This document shows positions 16,022 through 24,018 of a stretch of DNA of 64,000 nt, piece after piece. This stretch comes from Levilactobacillus zymae (lineage in GTDB: Bacteria; Bacillota; Bacilli; Lactobacillales; Lactobacillaceae), in contig NZ_JAVLAS010000001.1 of the NCBI RefSeq assembly GCF_032190635.1, forward strand, positions 2,480,001 to 2,544,000. Direction: 5' to 3'. Numbering within the stretch: position 1 is the stretch's first letter; each line of letters begins with the position of its first letter. Made by a program: the position numbers and the translations under genes. Below the pieces are notes generated by a model. The model saw only the letters and a list, made by a program, of their open reading frames with translations. It was not told the origin of the DNA and did no database searches.

Positions 16022-17392
16022 CTACTGTGCGCTCTCCGTGGCCTCCTGGGCAACCAAGCGGAAGTGACCCCAGGCTAGACTAAGCACAAAGGCCAAGCCG
16101 GTTGGAACCAACCACCCGAGTCCCAGACTCGCGAACGGCACGTAGGTGTGATAGGCGCGTAAAACCGCGGCGACCGGCCCAAATCCGGCCACGACAGCCG
16201 GTGCGTTGGCCAGCATATCCAAGACTGCCGGTACCGCCGTGACCGCAATGGTGGTCTTGTAAACCACGCTAGCATACGGCTTCTTGGCCACAGTCAGCGA
16301 GACTAGGATCAAGGCCAACGACAGCGGGTACAGCAGCATCAAGACGGGTAACGACCAAGCAATGATGTTATCCAATCCGGCGTTGGCCACCAGAAACGAC
16401 GCCACCGTGGTGACCCGTAACCAGGTCAGATAGCTGACCTTCGGGAATAATTTATGAAAGTCTTGGGCAAACGAGGTGACCAGGCCCAACGCCGTGGTGA
16501 AGACCCCTAAGGTGACCAGCACCCCTAAGAAGGCCGTCCCGAAATTACTGAAGTAGTGGCCGACGATTTGCGATAAGGCCACCCCGCCGTTACCGGACAA
16601 CTTCAATTGCCCCAGGCTTAAGGTTCCTAACAGCACCAACCCGAAGTAGACCAAGACTTCCAACACGATACTCAACGTTCCGGCTTTGGCGGTCAACCGG
16701 GTCAGTTCCTTATCCCGATACCCCAGCCCGCGCACCGCATGCACGAACGTCACACTCAATGCCAGTAAGGCCACGGCGTCGATGGTGTTGTACCCTTCCA
16801 ACAGCCCGCTGATGGTCGCGTTAGTCTGGTAGGCCACCGTTGGTGTGTGGGCCACGTTCCCCATGGGCTTTAAGAAGGCGACCACGAAGACCACCGCCAG
16901 TAACGCTAGAAACCCGGCGTTCAGATACTTACCGACTACCTTGACTAAGCTGTTCTGGTGCGTTGCTAAGACGTAGGCTAGCGCGAAGAACGCAGCGGTA
17001 AACAGCCACTGCCCTAACGTGGTCCACTGCTGCGGTAAGAACGGTTCGGCCGCCATCTGGTAGGCGGTCGCGGCCGTCCGCGGCGTCCCGAAGAACGGGC
17101 CGATGGTCAGGTGGACTAAGACCAGAAAGACCGCCGCGTATTTCGCACTGACCGGCTTCGCCAGGTCGTAGAGGCCATCACTCTTGGTGACCACCACGGC
17201 TAAGATCGCTAGCAACGGAAACAGGGAGCCGGAGATGGCGAACCCTAAGGCCGCCGTAAACCAGTTCTGCCCCGCCATCTGCCCTAAGTGAACGGGAAAA
17301 ATCAAGTTGCCGGACCCAAAAAACATGCCGAAAATTAACGAACTCACCACTAATAATTGCCAAAAATTGTGTCGCTTGTCTGTTTGTTCCAT
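16022..17392 (-). CDS. brnQ: Branched-chain amino acid transporter BrnQ (LIVCS family)
   Basis: A 456-residue membrane protein with about 12 hydrophobic segments. The N-terminal SLIFGMFFGSGNLIFPVHLG and the TIGPFFGTPRTAATAY segment are signatures of BrnQ, a Na+- or H+-coupled carrier for Leu, Ile and Val. The gene is preceded by a T-box leader with a likely isoleucine specifier, which fits the substrate class and means expression rises when charged tRNA-Ile falls. ATG 17392 follows GGAGG. Monocistronic: the next minus-strand feature downstream is tRNA-Arg. Confidence 0.95.
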   Translation of the reverse strand: MEQTDKRHNFWQLLVVSSLIFGMFFGSGNLIFPVHLGQMAGQNWFTAALGFAISGSLFPLLAILAVVVTKSDGLYDLAKPVSAKYAAVFLVLVHLTIGPFFGTPRTAATAYQMAAEPFLPQQWTTLGQWLFTAAFFALAYVLATHQNSLVKVVGKYLNAGFLALLAVVFVVAFLKPMGNVAHTPTVAYQTNATISGLLEGYNTIDAVALLALSVTFVHAVRGLGYRDKELTRLTAKAGTLSIVLEVLVYFGLVLLGTLSLGQLKLSGNGGVALSQIVGHYFSNFGTAFLGVLVTLGVFTTALGLVTSFAQDFHKLFPKVSYLTWLRVTTVASFLVANAGLDNIIAWSLPVLMLLYPLSLALILVSLTVAKKPYASVVYKTTIAVTAVPAVLDMLANAPAVVAGFGPVAAVLRAYHTYVPFASLGLGWLVPTGLAFVLSLAWGHFRLVAQEATESAQ

Positions 17393-17427
17393 CTTGATTC
17401 CTCCAGTCAGTTTGATCGGTTAACGTC

Positions 17428-17704
17428 AAAAAGCCCTTCTCCCGCCGAAACGGGAAAAGGGCTCTAGTTTTAAGTAGAACGGTACCACCTTTTTGTGGCG
17501 GCCGGAGCCACCACACTCATCACGGACGATCATCCGCTAGCCTGGTAATGGTGGCCGCCACGGTAACTTACAGGCCTTACAGCCCTTTCAGCACCGAACT
17601 CAGAAACGATTTTCACTTACGCTAGACGGTCACTTCTCACTAACCGTGACTCACTGGGCGTCGCCGCGCGCGTTACTTTTTTCCTCAACGTTTTTCAACT
17701 ATTG
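17428..17704 (-). ncRNA. T-box leader (probable Ile specifier) of brnQ
   Basis: On the minus strand a leader of about 280 bases contains, in order, a GAGGAAAAAAGTAA start, an AGTGAG AG-bulge-like segment, a specifier region GTGAAA-ATC-GTTTCTGAG (ATC at 17610-17608), the antiterminator T-box sequence AGGTGGTACCGTTC (17490-17477) and a terminator hairpin (17463-17428: AGCCCTTTTCCCG pairing with CGGGAGAAGGGCT) followed by TTTT. Uncharged tRNA-Ile would pair with ATC and, through its 3' end, with the T-box bulge, preventing termination. The specifier call follows the usual GAA-codon placement and is likely, not proved. Confidence 0.88.
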
Positions 17705-17710
17705 GTTGTT

Positions 17711-17739
17711 ATTATAACCAGCACTAAACGAAAAATCAA
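17711..17739 (-). promoter_or_regulatory. Promoter of the T-box/brnQ transcript
   Basis: On the minus strand TTGATT (17739-17734), 17-base spacer, TATAAT (17716-17711). Confidence 0.75.
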
Positions 17740-17814
17740 TGACAATTTTCATCATTTTTTAATTTAAGATCACGTCCATCGTTGCAGCCCCTCCAGAACG
17801 GGCCCCAATCGGCC

Positions 17815-19140
17815 TTACGCCTTCTTCGTGTGTTCCCGCCGCCACTTCTTCACGTAATCCAACCGCTTCTTGAACAAGTCTTCGCGGCCCTGATCCGTGG
17901 GGTGGTAGTATTCGTGACCCACTAGCGCGTCCGGTAAGCTCTGCATGGTGGTCAGCTTGTCTGGCGTGTCGTGGGCGTACTGGTAGTCCTTGCCGTAGTC
18001 TAGGTCGGCCATTAACTTGGTCGGCGCGTTACGAATCTGCAGCGGCACCGGTTCGTCGCGGGTCTCCTTGACGTCCTTCTTCGCCGCCAAGCGAGCCTTG
18101 TAGATGGCGTTAGACTTGGGTGCCAAGGCCAGGTAGGTCACCGCCTCGGTCAGGTGGACGTCACATTCCGGCATTCCCAGGAACTGGCAGGCCTGAAAGA
18201 CGTTGACCGCCACGTTCAACGCGTTGGTATCGGCCAACCCGATGTCCTCACTGGCAAACCGGACTAGTCGGCGCGCAATGTATAGCGGATCTTCGCCGCC
18301 TTCCAGCATCCGCGACAACCAGTAGATGGCCGCGTCGGCGTCGCTATTACGCATCGACTTGTGCAGCGCGGAGATGATGTTGTAGTGTTCCTCGCCACTC
18401 TTGTCGTACAGGACGAACTTCTGGGTGATGAGCTGCTTGAGGTCGTCCATGGTGATGGTCACCCGTTGGTCGGTCTTCTGGCCGTTCAGCACCGCCATCT
18501 CCAACGTGTTAAGCGCCGTGCGGGCATCCCCGTTGGCGAACTCGGCAATCGCCCGTAGTTCGTCGGGGCCCACCTGGACCGTGAAATCCGGGAACCCCGC
18601 CGGATTCTTGAGCGCGTTGGTTAACAACTGTTCGATGTCGCTGGTTTCTAAGGCCTTCAGCACGAAGACCTTACAGCGCGATAACAAGGCCGAATTAAGC
18701 TCAAACGACGGATTTTCGGTGGTGGCGCCAATTAAAATGATGCTGCCCCGTTCAACGTAGGGGAGAAAGGCGTCCTGCTGAGCTTTATTGAACCGGTGGA
18801 TTTCGTCGACGAAGACCAGCGTGCGTTCGCCCATCTCGCGGTCACCCTCGGCCAGCTGCATGACCTGCTTGATCTTGCGGATACTGCTGTCGACCGCACT
18901 AAACCGGATAAACTTGGCCTGGGTCTGCTGAGCGATGATCTCGGCTAAGGTGGTCTTACCCACACCCGGTGGTCCCCAGAAGATCATCGACGAGACCTGA
19001 TCGTTTTCAATCAGTTCCCGTAAGATCTTACCGGGCCCTAGCAAATGGCGCTGCCCCACGAAGTCGTCCAGCGTTTCCGGACGCACCCGGTTGGCCAGCG
19101 GCATCTGCTGGGGATTTTCGAATAACGATGATTGTTCCAT
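17815..19140 (-). CDS. rarA: Replication-associated recombination protein RarA/MgsA (AAA+ ATPase)
   Basis: A 441-residue AAA+ ATPase of the clamp-loader class. Walker A is GPPGVGKTT (about residue 55), Walker B VFVDEIHRF (about 110), sensor 1 GATTENPSF and arginine-finger region ALLSRCKVFVL, followed by the RarA-specific C-terminal tetramerisation domain (about 270-420, with LEGGEDPLYIARRLVRFASEDIGLAD). RarA acts at stalled replication forks and interacts with SSB. Start at 19140 after AGGGGG. It lies 25 bases after a small conserved gene, forming a two-gene operon. Confidence 0.95.
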   Translation of the reverse strand: MEQSSLFENPQQMPLANRVRPETLDDFVGQRHLLGPGKILRELIENDQVSSMIFWGPPGVGKTTLAEIIAQQTQAKFIRFSAVDSSIRKIKQVMQLAEGDREMGERTLVFVDEIHRFNKAQQDAFLPYVERGSIILIGATTENPSFELNSALLSRCKVFVLKALETSDIEQLLTNALKNPAGFPDFTVQVGPDELRAIAEFANGDARTALNTLEMAVLNGQKTDQRVTITMDDLKQLITQKFVLYDKSGEEHYNIISALHKSMRNSDADAAIYWLSRMLEGGEDPLYIARRLVRFASEDIGLADTNALNVAVNVFQACQFLGMPECDVHLTEAVTYLALAPKSNAIYKARLAAKKDVKETRDEPVPLQIRNAPTKLMADLDYGKDYQYAHDTPDKLTTMQSLPDALVGHEYYHPTDQGREDLFKKRLDYVKKWRREHTKKA

Positions 19141-19165
19141 TCTGCCATCCCCCTTTTAAGTCACG

Positions 19166-19492
19166 TTACCGGCCACCCGCGGCCCGTTCGGCCTGTTGTT
19201 CCAGGTACTGTTGGGTGGCCTCCGCGTTGGTCCGAAAGTCGGTCAAAAACGAGTCGCTCATCGGGGCCACCGTGGCGGTCTGCTTGCCTAGAATGTCGAT
19301 GACGATCAGCTGTTCAGCCTGCCACTTGGCGGTGTCGTAGTGCCCGTCTTCGATCTGGTCGAGAAACGTCTGAAAGGTGTCCAGGACCCCCTGACGAATC
19401 ACGTCGTCTTCACTGACGTCTTCGCCCAGTTTTTGCAGTTGCAATTGGCGTAGTTGGACTTCATCCATATCGGCCGGAATTTGAATAAACAT
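19166..19492 (-). CDS. Small conserved acidic protein upstream of rarA
   Basis: A 108-residue, acidic, Gln-rich, mostly helical protein with no signal peptide or membrane segment, starting MFIQIPADMDEVQLRQL. I do not recognise a named family. GGGGG lies 8 bases before its ATG. It ends 25 bases before rarA on the same strand, so it is probably co-transcribed with it; whether it works with RarA is unknown. Confidence 0.7.
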   Translation of the reverse strand: MFIQIPADMDEVQLRQLQLQKLGEDVSEDDVIRQGVLDTFQTFLDQIEDGHYDTAKWQAEQLIVIDILGKQTATVAPMSDSFLTDFRTNAEATQQYLEQQAERAAGGR

Positions 19493-19651
19493 GGTTAGTT
19501 CCCCCAGTTTGTTTTTAATTTATTCTATCACTTCGTTCAACCGAAAAGAACGAGACGAATCGTTATCCTTAACCGTTATCTGGTGTAAACTAAAGATAGT
19601 ACGCGGGTGATTCCCGCGATACGAGTTCGATTCGTTAAGGAGGGGCGTTTT

Positions 19652-20107
19652 ATGGAAGACTACATCCTAGACTTCACCACCAACCTCGCCATCCTCCACC
19701 GGCAATTTCAGCGTGACATGAACCAAATTCTGGAAGCGGATAAGGTCCCCATCAACATCACGGAATTTTATCTCCTCGTTTTGGTTTCCGAGACCAGTCC
19801 CATCAACCAACGGATGGCGGCGCGCACAATTGCGGTGGACGAGGGCCTGATGACCCGCATGGTCCGTCATCTGGTGGCCTTAGATTTCCTGCAAAAGACC
19901 GACGACCCAACCGATCGGCGCAACAAGCAGCTAACCCTGACGGCCAGCGGTGAACAGCTAGTCCAACGGGCGATTCAAGTCCTGCACCACTGGTGGCAAA
20001 ACGTCACCCCGACCGATACCACCGTGAACTTTCAAGCCATGACCGAACAGCTCCAACGCCTCTCAATGCGCGTGTTGCAGTTCGATCATCCACTGAAGAA
20101 TATTTAA
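19652..20107 (+). CDS. MarR-family transcriptional regulator
   Basis: Start set at ATG 19652 (MEDYILDF) because GGAGGGG is 8 bases upstream; an earlier in-frame ATG at 19607 has none. The 151-residue protein is a typical MarR size, with a winged HTH core (NQRMAARTIAVDEGLMTRMVRHL) and the wing DDPTDRRNKQLTLT followed by TASGEQLV. MarR proteins dimerise and repress genes in response to small ligands. It is 33 bases upstream of nnrE on the same strand and may share its transcript, but no functional link is known to me. Confidence 0.88.
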   Translation: MEDYILDFTTNLAILHRQFQRDMNQILEADKVPINITEFYLLVLVSETSPINQRMAARTIAVDEGLMTRMVRHLVALDFLQKTDDPTDRRNKQLTLTASGEQLVQRAIQVLHHWWQNVTPTDTTVNFQAMTEQLQRLSMRVLQFDHPLKNI

Positions 20108-20140
20108 CCTGTTTGTTTTGAACCCAAGGAGGGACTATTA

Positions 20141-20788
20141 ATGAGTAAAGCCATTACGATTGCGCAAGCGCAGAGTTACGACGCCCATACCATTAACGAG
20201 ATTGGCATTCCCGCCATGGTGCTGATGGAACGCGCGGCGTTAGCCACCTTCAACAACCTGTTAAACGATGATTACGACCTCACCCGCGTGGTGGTGGTCG
20301 CCGCAACCGGCAATAACGGCGGCGACGGGATTGCCGTGGCCCGCTTGCTGAAGGTCCGCAACATCGACGTCGCCATCTACCTGCTGGGGGACCCCGCCAA
20401 AGCAACGGATCAGACAGCCCAACAATTAAAAATTGCCAACTACTACCACATTCCGTTCACCACGGACTTAAACGACGTGATTAACGCCACCACAATTATC
20501 GACGCCATCTTCGGCGTGGGCCTGAGTCGCCCGATTACCGGCAAATTTGCCGAAGCCGTCAACGCGATTAACGCCACCGACGCTTCCACCGTGGCCATCG
20601 ACGTGCCATCCGGGATCAACGCCGATAGCGGGGAAACCTTAGGCGTGGCGGTTCTGGCCGATTCGACCACCACCATGGCCTACAAGAAAGTCGGGATGTT
20701 GACCGCTAACGGTAAGCAACACACCGGTATCTTACACGTTGCCGACATCGGCATCTACGGTGCGGATCACGTGGAAACCATCAAATAA
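20141..20788 (+). CDS. nnrE: NAD(P)H-hydrate epimerase
   Basis: The 215-residue protein is the YjeF N-terminal domain alone. The dinucleotide-binding GNNGGDGIAVARLL (about residue 56), IIDAIFGVGLSRP and VAIDVPSGINADSGE motifs are all visible. It interconverts the R and S forms of damaged NAD(P)H hydrate so that the partner dehydratase (NnrD, not in this window) can repair them. The ATG follows GGAGGG. It ends just before a terminator. Confidence 0.95.
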   Translation: MSKAITIAQAQSYDAHTINEIGIPAMVLMERAALATFNNLLNDDYDLTRVVVVAATGNNGGDGIAVARLLKVRNIDVAIYLLGDPAKATDQTAQQLKIANYYHIPFTTDLNDVINATTIIDAIFGVGLSRPITGKFAEAVNAINATDASTVAIDVPSGINADSGETLGVAVLADSTTTMAYKKVGMLTANGKQHTGILHVADIGIYGADHVETIK

Positions 20789-20812
20789 TATTCACCTCAT
20801 AATATTCACCGT

Positions 20813-20840
20813 AACGGGTTCCTAACGAACCCGTTTTTTT
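20813..20840 (+). terminator. Terminator of marR-nnrE
   Basis: AACGGGTTC (20813-20821) pairs with GAACCCGTT (20827-20835), followed by T residues to 20840. Two copies of TAATATTCACC lie just before it. Confidence 0.9.
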
Positions 20841-20853
20841 ATGGGCATTTTTG

Positions 20854-20882
20854 TTGCCTTTTTCAGGGGGACTTGTTATATT
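20854..20882 (+). promoter_or_regulatory. Promoter of the VanX-like dipeptidase gene
   Basis: TTGCCT (20854-20859), 17-base spacer, TATATT (20877-20882), 29 bases before the start codon. Confidence 0.6.
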
Positions 20883-20895
20883 GAAATCGGTTACA
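20882..20895 (+). promoter_or_regulatory. cre-like site at the dipeptidase promoter
   Basis: TGAAATCGGTTACA fits the CcpA consensus TGWAANCGNTNWCA at every defined position and begins on the last base of the -10 hexamer, a position associated with repression. Confidence 0.65.
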
Positions 20896-20910
20896 TAAAG
20901 GAGGTTTTCG

Positions 20911-21462
20911 ATGGCCAAACAGACTGGTTTTAGCAACATCCAAGCCTTAGATCCAACCCTCATCGTTGAGTTACGCTACGCTACCCCCAACAATTTCACG
21001 GGACAAGTCGTTTACGACTTTACCACGGCAATCGCCCGGACAGGCACGGCCCACAAGTTGGTCGCCGCGAATCACGCGCTCCGACAACAGGGCTACCGTC
21101 TCAAGATTTGGGACGCCTACCGGCCGGTAACCGCCCAAAAACGCCTTTTTGAAGTTTACCCTGATCCGGATTTCGTGGCTCAGCCCAATCCGAATTTCTC
21201 GCATCAAAAGGGCGTCACGTTCGATTTAACCCTCTGTGACGCTGCGGGCCACGAACTCGAGATGCAAAGTGCGTTCGATGATTTTTCCGAACGCGCTCAC
21301 CGCGAGCTCCCCCGCACAGCCGTCCAAGAACACAACTACCAACTCCTCAATCAGGCCATGTTGGCCGCTGGTTTTGTCGGCTACGTCAACGAGTGGTGGG
21401 ACTATCGCGACGCAGACCAAGCAGCCTACGCCCCGTTAGCCGCCAACCCGAATGATTTCTAG
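20911..21462 (+). CDS. D-Ala-D-Ala dipeptidase family protein (VanX/DdpX-like)
   Basis: A 183-residue protein of the peptidase M15D family. Family marks are VELRYATPNNFTG, IWDAYRPVTAQ with the catalytic arginine, and SHQKGVTFDLTL carrying a zinc-ligand His and Asp. The third zinc position normally reads EWWH; here it is EWWDY, so the usual histidine ligand is an aspartate. The enzyme would hydrolyse D-Ala-D-Ala in the cytosol, either for cell-wall recycling or as a carbon/nitrogen source. AAAGGAGG precedes the start. A cre-like site sits at its promoter, and it is monocistronic. Confidence 0.88.
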   Translation: MAKQTGFSNIQALDPTLIVELRYATPNNFTGQVVYDFTTAIARTGTAHKLVAANHALRQQGYRLKIWDAYRPVTAQKRLFEVYPDPDFVAQPNPNFSHQKGVTFDLTLCDAAGHELEMQSAFDDFSERAHRELPRTAVQEHNYQLLNQAMLAAGFVGYVNEWWDYRDADQAAYAPLAANPNDF

Positions 21463-21496
21463 GCTTTACTTATTTACCTAATAGCACTCCCCCCTG

Positions 21497-21547
21497 AAAC
21501 GGGCGTTTAAACCGGTGATTGAGACTGGCGTTAAACGCCCGTTTGTT
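21497..21547 (+). terminator. Hairpin after the dipeptidase gene
   Basis: AAACGGGCGTTTAA (21497-21510) pairs exactly with TTAAACGCCCGTTT (21531-21544). The following tract is GTTGTG, so the T-tract is weak. Confidence 0.6.
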
Positions 21548-21642
21548 GTGTCCATGAAGCTTAAGTAACCAAGCGACTTAGCACCACTTCTCGCCGAAAA
21601 TGGTGTTTACTAGAAGTAAGCACGTTTTGAGGAGGAATCACT

Positions 21643-22584
21643 TTGTTTGCCTTAATCATGGGGGTCGTCATTGGCCTGATCTTACCGTTACAAACCAGCA
21701 TTAATTCACGCTTACGTCGTTCCGTGGGATCACCCTTCGTCGCGTCGTTGATTTCCTTTACCATCGGCACCCTGTTTCTGGCCACGGTCACGCTGGGGGT
21801 CGATCATCACCTGTTCTTCAGTCCCCACCTCTTCAGCCAGCAACCTATCTGGCTGTGGATCGGTGGCTTCTTCGGGGTGGTTTACCTGACCTGTAACATC
21901 CTGCTGTTCCCCCAACTGGGTAGCGTCCAGACCGTGATCTTACCCATGTTCGGCCAAATCCTGATGGGACTGCTCATCGACAACTACGGCCTGTTTCACG
22001 CCAAGGTCAGCCCCTTGACCCCCATTCGGTTGGCGGGCGCGCTGCTGGTCTTGATCGGCGTCGTGATCACCGTGGCTCTCAGCTCCTGGCTCCTACGCCG
22101 GCACGACTCGCTGGCGACTAATCCGCAAGTCACTCGTGGGCTATGGCTCTGGCGGCTACTCGGTGTCTTCGCCGGGATGCTCGGGGCGGCACAATCGGCC
22201 ATCAACGGTCACCTGGGCTTGGTCCTGCATTCCTCGTTAAACGCGGCCTTCATCTCGTTTTTCGTGGGCACCCTGGCCCTGATCGTCATCAACCTGGTCT
22301 TGCGTTCACCACGGCAACTAACCCACCCCAATCACCGGCCAAATCCCTGGTGGATGTGGTTGGGCGGTGTGATTGGGGCGCTGTTCGTCCTGGGTAACGT
22401 CTACCTGGTGCCCATCCTGGGAACCGGTCTGACCGTGGTCATCGTCTTGGTCGGCCTGATGGGCGGTAGCCTACTGATCGACAACTTCGGCTGGCTAGAG
22501 AGTCCCCGTAACCCGGTGACCTTAGTCCAGATTGGCGGCCTGCTAATCATGGTGGGTGGTGTCGCGTTAATTCACTTAGCCTAA
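21643..22584 (+). CDS. DMT-type transporter with two DUF606 (YdcZ-like) halves
   Basis: A 313-residue membrane protein with about 10 hydrophobic segments, formed by two homologous DUF606 units: the first starts GVVIGLILPLQTSINSRL, the second GVFAGMLGAAQSAINGHL, and each continues with a SFxxGTL motif. Most DUF606 proteins are a single unit of about 150 residues; fused two-unit versions are common in lactobacilli. They belong to the drug/metabolite transporter superfamily, substrate unknown. The start is a TTG at 21643 with GAGGAGG 7 bases before it. Confidence 0.85.
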   Translation: MFALIMGVVIGLILPLQTSINSRLRRSVGSPFVASLISFTIGTLFLATVTLGVDHHLFFSPHLFSQQPIWLWIGGFFGVVYLTCNILLFPQLGSVQTVILPMFGQILMGLLIDNYGLFHAKVSPLTPIRLAGALLVLIGVVITVALSSWLLRRHDSLATNPQVTRGLWLWRLLGVFAGMLGAAQSAINGHLGLVLHSSLNAAFISFFVGTLALIVINLVLRSPRQLTHPNHRPNPWWMWLGGVIGALFVLGNVYLVPILGTGLTVVIVLVGLMGGSLLIDNFGWLESPRNPVTLVQIGGLLIMVGGVALIHLA

Positions 22585-22627
22585 GCACAGCCAGCTGCTC
22601 GTAATGACCCAGGGTAACTGAAAATCA

Positions 22628-22677
22628 GAAACAGGAAGAAAATTCCCGATTTTTCGAGAATCTCCTTCCTGTTTTTT
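22628..22677 (+). terminator. Terminator after the DUF606 transporter
   Basis: AAACAGGAAG pairs with CTTCCTGTTT, extended by partial AATTC/GAATC pairing, followed by a run of T residues. On the other strand it is A-poor, so it chiefly serves the plus-strand gene. Confidence 0.8.
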
Positions 22678-22745
22678 TAGCCGAGAGCTATCTCAGTTCT
22701 CAATTTTAATCTGTTTTGACGGTTAACGCCCACTGACCCGGGACC

Positions 22746-23867
22746 TTACTTACCAGGGACGTAATCGGGATCGATCACCAGTACGGGCTTGATGGTCTTC
22801 CCGCTACCGGAATCGGCGTTAGCTTCGTTAATCTGATCGAAGCGGTAGAACTTTTCGGTCTTGTCGAAATCAAACATCCCGGCTTGATAGAAGCGAATCA
22901 ACCGCGGAATATCAATCTGAGGCACGGAATCACCCATGTTGACCCCGACGACTTTCCGGTCGCTGACACACAGATCGTTCCAAGTATCCAAATCGATGTG
23001 GTGTGGCGTCACGGCGATGGTGGCCGTGGTCCCACCTTGGGCTAAGACCTGGATGGAATCTTCCATGACCTGCTTGACCCCGGTGGTATCCACTGCCCAG
23101 TCGACCCCGTAGCCGCCGGTTAACTTCTTAATAGCTTCAACGGCGTTTTCGGTCCGACTATTGATGGTGTCGGTCGCCCCGAGTTCCTTAGCCAAGGCCA
23201 ACCGTGAATCCACGACGTCGACGGCAATCACCGTCGTACACCCGGAAATCTTGCCGGCCATCATGGCAGCTAAACCAACGGCCCCGGTCCCAAAGACGGC
23301 GATGGTGTCACCGGGCTTCGGCTTCAGCGTGTTCAAAACGGTCCCGGACCCGGTCACGTAGCCACAGCCTAATGGACCGAGCTTCCGTAGGTCCAAGTCC
23401 TTCGGCACCTTCACGGCGTTGCGTTCCCGCACCACCGTGGTCGTGGTGAAGGACGATTGGTCGAACATGTCGGCGACATCGTGTCCGTTTTCGGTGAAGT
23501 GCGCACTCCCATCGGGCCGCACGCCGGAGAGGTTATTAGCCGCGTAGTTCAGACATTGCGTCGGCATCCCCTTCAAACAGTTCGTACAGTTACCACAACC
23601 GTAGAAGGACAGGACCACGTGATCGCCGGGCTTGAAGTCCTTGACCTCGGGCCCGACCTTCTCCACGATTCCGGAGCCTTCGTGCCCTAAAATGATGGGG
23701 TAGCCAATCTCGGCATCCCCCTTGCGCAACGCTTCGTCGGAATGACAAATCCCAGTGGCAACCATGTGCACTTGTAGGTCATCCGCCTGCATCGGCGCTA
23801 AGTCCACATCGTCTTTAATCTCGAAGGAACCGCCCTTCTTATCAACAACTGCCGCTTTGATCCGCAT
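22746..23867 (-). CDS. Zinc-dependent alcohol dehydrogenase (aryl-alcohol type)
   Basis: Start set at ATG 23867 (MRIKAAVV), with AAAGGA before it, rather than an earlier start. The 373-residue medium-chain dehydrogenase has the catalytic zinc site GICHSDEALRKGD and GHEGSGIVEKVG, structural zinc cysteines in CGNCTNCLKGMPTQC, and the coenzyme motif GTGAVGLAAMMAG followed by VDVVDSRLALA, whose acidic residue points to NAD+. The length and features fit the aryl/benzyl-alcohol dehydrogenase and class III-like group. It has a 9-bp inverted repeat upstream (23911-23950) that might bind a regulator. IS30-A is inserted about 150 bases upstream of its start. Confidence 0.9.
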   Translation of the reverse strand: MRIKAAVVDKKGGSFEIKDDVDLAPMQADDLQVHMVATGICHSDEALRKGDAEIGYPIILGHEGSGIVEKVGPEVKDFKPGDHVVLSFYGCGNCTNCLKGMPTQCLNYAANNLSGVRPDGSAHFTENGHDVADMFDQSSFTTTTVVRERNAVKVPKDLDLRKLGPLGCGYVTGSGTVLNTLKPKPGDTIAVFGTGAVGLAAMMAGKISGCTTVIAVDVVDSRLALAKELGATDTINSRTENAVEAIKKLTGGYGVDWAVDTTGVKQVMEDSIQVLAQGGTTATIAVTPHHIDLDTWNDLCVSDRKVVGVNMGDSVPQIDIPRLIRFYQAGMFDFDKTEKFYRFDQINEANADSGSGKTIKPVLVIDPDYVPGK

Positions 23868-23910
23868 AATATCATCCTTTCTAACCTGCTGATACCACAA
23901 CTGAATCCGG

Positions 23911-23950
23911 ATGATTAGTCACCCGTTAAAGCTTGTGAATAACTAATCAT
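23911..23950. promoter_or_regulatory. 9-bp inverted repeat upstream of alcohol dehydrogenase
   Basis: ATGATTAGT (23911-23919) is mirrored by ACTAATCAT (23942-23950), 22 bases apart. It covers the region in which the promoter of the minus-strand dehydrogenase is expected, so it may be an operator. Confidence 0.4.
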
Positions 23951-24018
23951 TTAGCCTTACAAGTTTGTTATAACCCATTTCTCGCTTTAATTAAAGGGCT
24001 TTCATAATATTTTTAAAT

